64,000 bases of DNA, taken from positions 60,178,962 through 60,242,961 of the forward strand of contig CM023540.1 in NCBI GenBank assembly GCA_013350335.1, given 5' to 3'. The notes under the pieces are model-generated. The model searched no databases and had not been told where the DNA came from. It worked only from the letters and a program-made list of their open reading frames with translations. Shown here piece by piece: positions 57,972 through 64,000 of the stretch. This stretch comes from Chimonanthus salicifolius. Lineage: Eukaryota; Streptophyta; Magnoliopsida; Laurales; Calycanthaceae. A program made the position numbers and the translations under genes. How positions within the stretch are numbered: position 1 is the stretch's first letter; every line of letters begins with the position of its first letter.

Positions 57972-58599
57972 TTACATTAATAGCTCAGGATGAGCAGTTC
58001 TCATTTCCGACTCCAATTCCCATGCGGCTTCCTCATTACCGTGTCGATCCCATACCACCTTAACAAATTGGATTGCTCGGTTCCGTAATACCCTTTGTTC
58101 TGTGTCCACCACTCGGATAGGCTTTTCGACGTATGTCACATCACTTTGGACATCTATATCTTGTATGTTCAGTACATGAGAGGGATCAAGATTGTATTTC
58201 CTCAACAGCGATATATAGAACACATTGTGCAGAGATGCCAACTGTGAAGGGAGTGCCAATTGATAAGCCACATCCCCCATCCTTCTTATGATTGAAAACG
58301 GTCTCACATATCTTGGCGACAGTTTCCCCTTCTTTCCAAATCTCATGTGTCCCTTTCATGGCGAGACTTTCAAGTACACCATGTCCCCCACTTCAAATTC
58401 AAGGAACCTCCAAATCTTGTCAGCATAGCTCTTCTGACGATTCTGTGCAGTCAATAGGTGCTGCCGTATCAACTGTATCTGCGTTGTGGTCTCTGCAACC
58501 AGCTCGGGTCCAATCAGTGCAGGCTCACCGGCCTCTATCCAGCACATGGGTGATCTACATAGCCTACCATATAAAGCCTCAAATGGAGCCATCTAGAGG
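57972..58599 (-). pseudogene. Integrase of D, C-terminal part
   Basis: The minus strand reads from 58599: a stop (TAG for the usual Gln before MAPFEALYGR), IGPELVAETTTQIQL, DKIWRFLEFEVGDMVYLKVS, then a TGA at 58356-58358 in place of Arg, MRFGKKGKLSPRY, and the tail VVWDRHGNEEAAWELESEMR ending at the stop 57972-57974. The frame is otherwise continuous. It is cut by solo LTR E at 58600-58604 and continues at 62690. Confidence 0.88.
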
Positions 58600-59394
58600 C
58601 TTGCTGTAACGCCCCGCCCTTTTTCACTCGCTTTCCTTCCGAAAAATTAGAGTCTATTTTTTTTTTAAAAACAAAGAGCGATAGAGAGCGGAACATCACG
58701 ACTAGAGATAAGTCTGAACTTCTAAAGTCCGACCCTTAACTGGCCAACCCTATGTGTGCATGGACTAAGTCCATGAAAATAGTTCACACATAACAATATC
58801 AACATGCGGAATAACATCATAATTGCGGAATTATAATCATAACATGCAGAATCATAATAGAACCAAGTTCTATTCCATTTCAGATAGCAAAGTACGTCAA
58901 GTCATTAATCATAATTATCATATCATAATTATCCAATAAAACATCCAACCATAGTAAATTCATCTAAGTTATTACAATCCGGATTCTAGATACTCAAATT
59001 ACAAGCCCAAGAGTATCTTAAACAAAATATATATTATAGTCCTCAAAGCTCTTATGCCTGGCCCGTTTCGAGTTAAGCTTTCCCCTCGTTTCCTGTATCA
59101 TCCACTAGGGTAGAAGTAGGGGGTTAGAACAACGCGCCCAATAGGTATTCCAATTAGGGTTAACACATGGGTTAGTACCAAAAATCCAGATATAATATAT
59201 ATCAAATCCAGTTATAACAAATCATACCATACTTATAAAGTATCGTATCCAAAACAGTGTATGATAATAGAGATCCAATCATACCGATAAAAACCAGAAA
59301 CCTTGCATGATAATAAAGATCATAATCATGCCGATTCACTGCCATGCCATGCTATTATATGCAATGAGTCTCACCCATCACAAACACATAGTAA

Positions 59395-59755
59395 CCTCTT
59401 GATGGAAAGCTCATCATCAAGGTACCCACACATAGGTCTTTCGGACTCCCCGACAGAGTGTGGCCCCTCCGGTTACATTTCATACATAGTATCCTCTTGA
59501 TGGAAAGCTCCTCATCAAGGTATCCCCCACGAGTGTTTTACGGATGCCCCGACGGAGTGTGGATCTCCAGTTACATAGTATCCTCTTGATGGAATGCTCC
59601 TCATCAAGGTATCCCCCACGAATGTTTTACGGACGCCCCAATAGAGTGTGGATCTCCGGTTACAAAGTATCCTCTTGATGGAATGCGCCTCATCAAGGTA
59701 TCCCCCACGAATGTTTTACGGATGCCCCGACGGAGTGTGAGTCCCGGTTACCGTT
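59395..59755. repeat. Tandem hairpin units, four copies of about 90 bp (solo LTR E)
   Basis: Units start CCTCTTGATGG near 59395, 59492, 59582 and 59671. Each holds a CTTGATGG/CATCAAGG stem and a GCCCCGACGGAGTGTGG-type second part. Confidence 0.9.
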
Positions 59756-60138
59756 CATCCCTCCCATGCCATGCATGAGATGCAAATGTCCACATGCTAT
59801 GCAATTATACAAATCATAGCATTTAAAAGCTCATATATGAAAAATATACAACACATGATATTTTATCATATAAACATAGCATTTCAAACTCACATTTTGA
59901 AACATATCCTTTGCAATATAAATTCATCAAATCAAGATAAAAACAATGTGCATAAGCCCATGGTTTCAAAGAGGTGGAATCCTATCAAAGACCGCTAACG
60001 TGTCCTTGCGTCTTTCGTCCCGTAACCGCTCACGATCGTAAACACCTTGTGAGGTCCCGTTACCTTATAATATAAAAATCAATCAAAACCAAGTCCCACT
60101 TGATTTTCTATATTCTAAGTCCATAAACAAATCCCCAT

Positions 60139-61525
60139 GGGGTTCGGCCATACACCATGGCCGAACCCATGGTCTTTCATTTTTTACCATATTTACAACA
60201 ATGTCATTCTAACCATAGCCATTTACCTTCCTTATTTTCATAAGGCTTAAGTTCCAAAATAATCCATACAATAGTTCATGGGGTTCAGCCATACACCATG
60301 GCCGAACCCTATGTCCCATATTTTCACATATTTACAAGATTGCCATTGGTCTAATCTTTAGTTAATATTTCATTTTAATATGCCAAACATAGTCCCTATG
60401 TCCACCAAACAATTCCCATGGGGTTCGGCCATACACCATGGCAAACCCATGGTCCCTTATTTTCACTTAATTACCAAAATGCCATTACCTTAGGTTTATG
60501 TCCAAAACCCATCCATAACATTGGTTCATAAAATAATCCTTTAACCGTGACATAAAAACCCATAAATTGGTTCATGGTGATGTCTAAGATTCCATTTTCA
60601 TCAATAATCCTTAATTAGAAAGTTTTCTAATTTAATCTCTACCTCCCAAAAACAATCCATTCCTTCCATTCTTAGATCATTTCTAAATTAAACTCCACCT
60701 TCCATATTTAGAAATATTCATAGACATACATCTATATAAAATTGCTTCATGGGGTTCGGCCATACACATGGCCGAACCCATGATGTCCAACTTCCTAATT
60801 ATATCACTTCCCATAAATCAATGTTCCTTCCAAAGATAATCCAAAAGTCCATAATTAGAAGCTTTCTAATTTAGCAACCCACTTCCATAATTAGAAGCTT
60901 TCCCATTTAATCTCCACCTTCCATAATTAGAAACTTTCCAATTTAATCTCCACCTTCCATAATTAGTCAATTAACATTCATTAAAATCCGAATACACCTC
61001 CATGGGGTTCAGCCATACACCATGGCCGAACCTATGGTTCATAATGTTCTCCTTTCTAAAAATTAATAAACATTCATCTTCCATTTAGTCAATCACCATA
61101 TTAAATCCATCTATATTTTCTCATGGTCTCCATATAAAATTAAAACATAAATAACCTTTCCCATCATTTTAAATCCATTAAAATTTATTAATATCCTTTC
61201 CATGGGATTCGGCTTCATTTTATTCCATGGTCTCCAACCCAAGAACCCATAATTTAAACCATGACTTTCCATGGTTTTCATTCCTTAAAATATAACCAAT
61301 AACCTTCCATTAAAATCACCAAAAACATCCATTAAAACCATATAAATTTATTAACCAATTCCCATGGTTTTTCCTCATTAAAAATCCATACATTATTCAT
61401 GTCTTTCATGGTGTTCGGCCATGCACTGTGGCCGAACCCTATGGTTCATGCTTCCATTAAAATTATCAAAATCCTCTCCCAATCTTCTTTCATAGGGTTC
61501 GGCCATACACCATGGCCGAACCCTA
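60139..61525. repeat. GGTTCGGCC near-palindrome array, 7 copies (solo LTR E)
   Basis: Copies at 60139-60168, 60280-60310, 60420-60448, 60751-60780, 61003-61032, 61411-61440 and 61494-61525. In the first, the symmetry extends outward through CCATG and CATGG flanks. A TAATTAGAAGCTTTC-type repeat (60618-60970) lies between copies. Confidence 0.9.
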
Positions 61526-61564
61526 TGGTTCCTTTCTTTTTAAACAAAAATTATAAAATCACTT

Positions 61565-61566
61565 AC
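61565..61566 (-). promoter_or_regulatory. Putative 5' splice site in solo LTR E
   Basis: The minus strand reads CGGAATCG|GTAAGT, the best match to the plant donor consensus in the window, with CCGGAGGAGTCG just upstream. Confidence 0.55.
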
Positions 61567-61599
61567 CGATTCCGCGACTCCTCCGGTTTTCCCTCGGTT

Positions 61600-62500
61600 G
61601 TGAACACCCTCTTGATATGCAATATTAATGATCTTGCTGGCTGCCTTGACTGTAGGTTCTACACCAAGAAACCAACAGTGTATCTACTAGAGTACTACCT
61701 GAATAGAGGTTATGTTGTGTTGTTCTCTCAAAAACAGTAGTCTCGACCCAGACCCTCCTTGATTTTCATGCTGGCGGCAACTTTCTGTCCTCAAGAACAA
61801 CCCAGTCGAGATTCTTTGTTGTTGCCGTGTAAGCAGCCAACCCTTCTTTTAGCACTTGAGAATACACAGATTGACAGTCCCTTTCGTTTGCTTTCTCTAC
61901 ATACTGCTGAGATAAAACACCTCTGCAATCTGCCTTGCTGCCCACATTGCAGCTAGCAGAACTCTGGACTGAATCTATCCTCAGATCGTGTGTATCAGAC
62001 GGTCCTCTTGCTGATTTTTCCCGACTGAAAAATCCAGTAACAAGACACAGCACTTTTTCTTTTACTCGTTGTTTCTCTTTGTCCAACGTCTCAGATGTTT
62101 CCTCAGCAACGATGGAGGAGATGATTTCAGCCGTGTAACATACATAGAAATTGTCATGCACCCCTCTTGCTTTCTAATACTACCACTCAACCAATCTTAG
62201 AAGGTGGTTTGCACCCATTCTTTCGTAGCAATTACCTTAGTGCTATTTTTAACTAGGAAAGGGACCCTTTTTAAAAGATACTCTAATATATCTTATCATA
62301 TATGCGCATATCAAGGCTTTGCATATCTCCCACTCGGCCATGCATCCTATCTTCGTTATTTGGATTAGCTTCTTTATTTAAACAATCCCCTAGTATCAAG
62401 GAAATAGACACCTTTTTTAAAAATAGTCCTACACATGCACATATTCATGGATTTCATATCTAATATTCGGCCATGTACAATTATCCCATTCCTAATCCCT
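61600..62500. other. Foreign-looking segment inside solo LTR E
   Basis: Higher GC and complexity than the surrounding LTR, and no match to the U3/leader of A, B, C, D, F, G or I. It contains a 131-codon minus-strand open frame (61766-62161) and a shorter plus-strand open end (to 61740). It could be a captured host sequence, a different U3 acquired by recombination, or another element. No target duplication or terminal repeat is visible. Confidence 0.55.
61766..62161 (-). CDS. Unrecognised 131-codon open frame in solo LTR E
   Basis: Starts at an ATG (62159-62161), stops at 61766-61768. It is charged and Ser-rich, with EETSETLDKEKQRVKEKV near residues 19-36 (possibly helical) and LDWVVLEDRKLPPA at the C-terminus. 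No signal peptide, membrane segment or family motif is recognised. Neighbouring LTR sequence is packed with stops, so an open frame of this length stands out, but with no homology it may be chance or a piece of a captured exon. Confidence 0.3.
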   Translation of the reverse strand: MHDNFYVCYTAEIISSIVAEETSETLDKEKQRVKEKVLCLVTGFFSREKSARGPSDTHDLRIDSVQSSASCNVGSKADCRGVLSQQYVEKANERDCQSVYSQVLKEGLAAYTATTKNLDWVVLEDRKLPPA

Positions 62501-62694
62501 TATTTATAGATATTGTATAACAATTAAATTCAGCCCCATTTAATTTTATTAAAACCCTTTACCAAAACTGTTGGGTCTTAATTGGGCAAAGACTCAACAT
62601 TTTGCCCATCTAAGATCCATATATAAAATTCATGAATTAAATAGGTAATTTCCATAAATATTTATAACTTGAAAATCCAGGATGTTACACTTGC

Positions 62695-63520
62695 ATGGTA
62701 ACTGTTGTTGTATGAGAATTCTACAACCGACAAGTGGTCCTCCCATCCACCCTTGAAATCTAGCATACATGCTCTCAGCATATCCTCCAATGTTTGTATT
62801 CTCCTCTCAGATTGCCCATCAGTCTGTGGATGGAATGCTGTACTAGTAAGTAGATCTGTTCCCATGGTCGACTGCATACTCTGCCATACTCTGCTGGTGA
62901 ATCGGCCATCTTTGTCGGACACTATAAGCCGGGGAATACCTTGTAATCTGATGATATCCTTGATATACGGCTAACCCAAAGTCTCAGATGAGTTTGTCAT
63001 CTTAATGGGAAGAAAATGTGCAGACTTGGTCAGTCGGTCTACCACGATCCATATCGCATCATTGCCCTTTGAAGACCTTAGCAACCCCGTCACAAAATCT
63101 ATGGAGATGTACTCCCATTTCCATTCCGGCACTGGTAAGGGTTTGAGTAACCCTAGTGGCTTCTGATGTTCCGTCTTAACCTGCTGACAAGTTAAGCAAT
63201 GAGCCACGAATTCTGCCACATCTCTTTTGAGTCCGTGCCACTAGTAATGTCTCTTTAGGTCGTGATACATCTTGGTGCTACCCGGATGAATAAAGAGTTT
63301 GGTCTGATGTGCCTCAATCAGTAACTCTCTTCTGCAGCTCTTAGGCACATATATTCTTCCTCGGAATACGAGACCCTGTCCTGGTCGTAACTCCCATTCT
63401 GGTATGACTTCACCAGTAGACATCTGGGCCCATATTTCCTCCACTTCCGGGTCTATCTGTTGTTCCTGTTCAATCTTGGTAACCATGTTGGACCGTATGA
63501 TCAAATTGTACATACTTCAA
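62695..63520 (-). pseudogene. Integrase of D, N-terminal and core part
   Basis: Continuous with 57972-58599 once E is removed. The minus strand from 63513: [31 protein letters not shown], then HHCC finger parts (H in EAHQTKLFIHPG, CLTCQQ). Core Asp 1 in ISIDFVTGLLRSSKGNDAIW, then VVDRLTKSAHFLP; Asp 2 in VSDKDGRFTS; Glu region DGQSERRIQTLEDML. In-frame stops: TAG for Trp near 63241, TAG after SSETLG near 62971. It keeps the stretch that is deleted in B and C and the HHCC/first-Asp part deleted in A, so it is the best guide to the ancestral integrase in this window. Confidence 0.9.
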
Positions 63521-64000
63521 TGGTTATTGATGTAAAGATTGAACTCTCGAATGGTATTCAGCATCTCACATTCTGTTCTGATCAAACATGCCACTGATGC
63601 ATGTGATATGAGGCTGAGAGTATTTGCCACCTTATTCACCTTGCCAGGGTGTTATTGAAGCGCGAACTCATAATCCTGCAGATATTCCATCCATCTGCGC
63701 TGCCTCAGGTTGAGCTCTTTTTGATCAAACAAGTACTTCAAGCTCTTATGATCGGAAAACACATCAAATTTCTCGCCATATAAATGGTGTCTCCAGCTTT
63801 TGAGAGCAAAGACCACTGCGGCTAGTTCAAGATCATGCATGGGATAGAGACGTTCATGAATTTTAAATGTCTTGATCCATAAGCCACCACACGGTGAGTT
63901 TGACTAAGGACACACCCGAGTCCTTCTCCTGAAGCATCGTATTGTAGTTCATAACCCTTGCCTCTTTCCGGCAAAATCAAGATAGGTGCAGTTGTAAGTC
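63521..64000 (-). pseudogene. RNase H and RT end of D (runs off the window)
   Basis: The minus strand reads [15 protein letters not shown] near 63990-63945, [22 protein letters not shown], then a 1-nt loss near 63865 shifts the frame. Next come [40 protein letters not shown] and a TAG near 63652 before HPGKVNKVANTLS. This is the RNase H domain matching 19780-20150 of A. The RT palm lies beyond the right edge. Confidence 0.88.

Larger units (their letters stand above)
58605..62689 (-). mobile_element. Solo LTR E (Tekay subfamily, 4,085 bp) with replaced U3/leader
   Basis: TGTAACGCCCC...GATGTTACA with duplication CTTGC (58600-58604 and 62690-62694), inserted in the integrase of D. No internal region, so it is a solo LTR. 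The left three quarters are standard: four hairpin repeats (59395-59755), conserved block (about 60005-60070), seven palindromes (60139-61525) and donor-like GTAAGT at 61565-61566. The right part (about 61600-62500) is unlike every other Tekay LTR here, while the distance from donor to LTR end (1,123 bp) is unchanged. Confidence 0.9.
42872..64000 (-). mobile_element. Element D: minus-strand Tekay element, old, split by C and E, leaves the window
   Basis: The 3' LTR is 42872-45783 plus 57670-57911. The interior runs from 57912 rightward: integrase (57972-58599 and 62695-63520), RNase H and RT (63521-64000 and beyond). Numerous in-frame stops and a frameshift show it is old. Nested in it are C (in the LTR) and solo LTR E (in the integrase). 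The 5' LTR, gag and most of RT lie beyond the right edge. Confidence 0.85.

Noticed and set aside
61399..61740. 113-codon plus-strand frame at the edge of the foreign segment in E
   Set aside because: Its first part runs through LTR palindromes and the donor-like region in the wrong strand. Only the last about 45 codons lie in the foreign segment, and I recognise no family.

Overview
The window is transposable-element sequence from a seed plant with a large, repeat-rich nuclear genome. The evidence is a dense nest of Ty3/Gypsy chromovirus elements of the Tekay/Del type (long 3.3-4.1 kb LTRs, integrase with a C-terminal chromodomain-like tail) and Ty1/Copia elements of the SIRE/Maximus type (gag with CCHC knuckles, long LTRs, initiator-Met-type primer sites). 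I see no host gene, rRNA, tRNA, CRISPR array or bacterial signal. The species cannot be named from the sequence.

Left nest (1-25202). A plus-strand Tekay element, called A here, has its 5' LTR outside the window. Its gag and protease lie at 84-1657, RT, RNase H and integrase at 18785-21319, and its 3' LTR at 21382-25202. A was split by K, a Copia element (1658-18779, target duplication CAGAC) that carries gag but no pol. The left LTR of K was split in turn by B, a minus-strand non-autonomous Tekay derivative (2303-13853, target duplication TGGCT).

Middle mosaic (25203-42871). Copia LTR pieces (M) are followed by an LTR-like piece L split by another LTR-like piece J, a Tekay LTR scrap (29250-29685), and a decayed Copia element H. 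H has left LTR pieces, gag and protease remnants and a 3' LTR. It is interrupted by a Tekay solo LTR I (30474-34061, duplication ACACA) and by a partial Tekay element G (about 37422-41196). A plus-strand Tekay fragment F (41413-42871) follows.

Right nest (42872-64000). F meets a minus-strand Tekay element D head to head at about 42872. The LTR of D holds C (45784-57664, duplication CCACA), a complete sister copy of B. The integrase of D holds a solo LTR E (58605-62689, duplication CTTGC) whose U3/leader is replaced by unrelated sequence. RNase H and RT of D run out of the window at 64000.

The most interesting points follow. (1) Every Tekay LTR here has a splice-donor-like GTRAGT about 1.0-1.1 kb from its 5' end and a conserved block about 1.3-1.6 kb further on. 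A dispersed array of near-palindromes with arms GGTTCGGCCAT / ATGGCCGAACC is confined to the interval between them, like hairpins inside an LTR intron. (2) B and C share a private acidic reading frame with three CCHC-like knuckles where gag should be, no RT, and the same integrase deletion. (3) The Copia LTRs carry their own family-specific short palindromes upstream of the TATA box. (4) The gag-only K element has one in-frame stop inside an otherwise open 641-codon gag.
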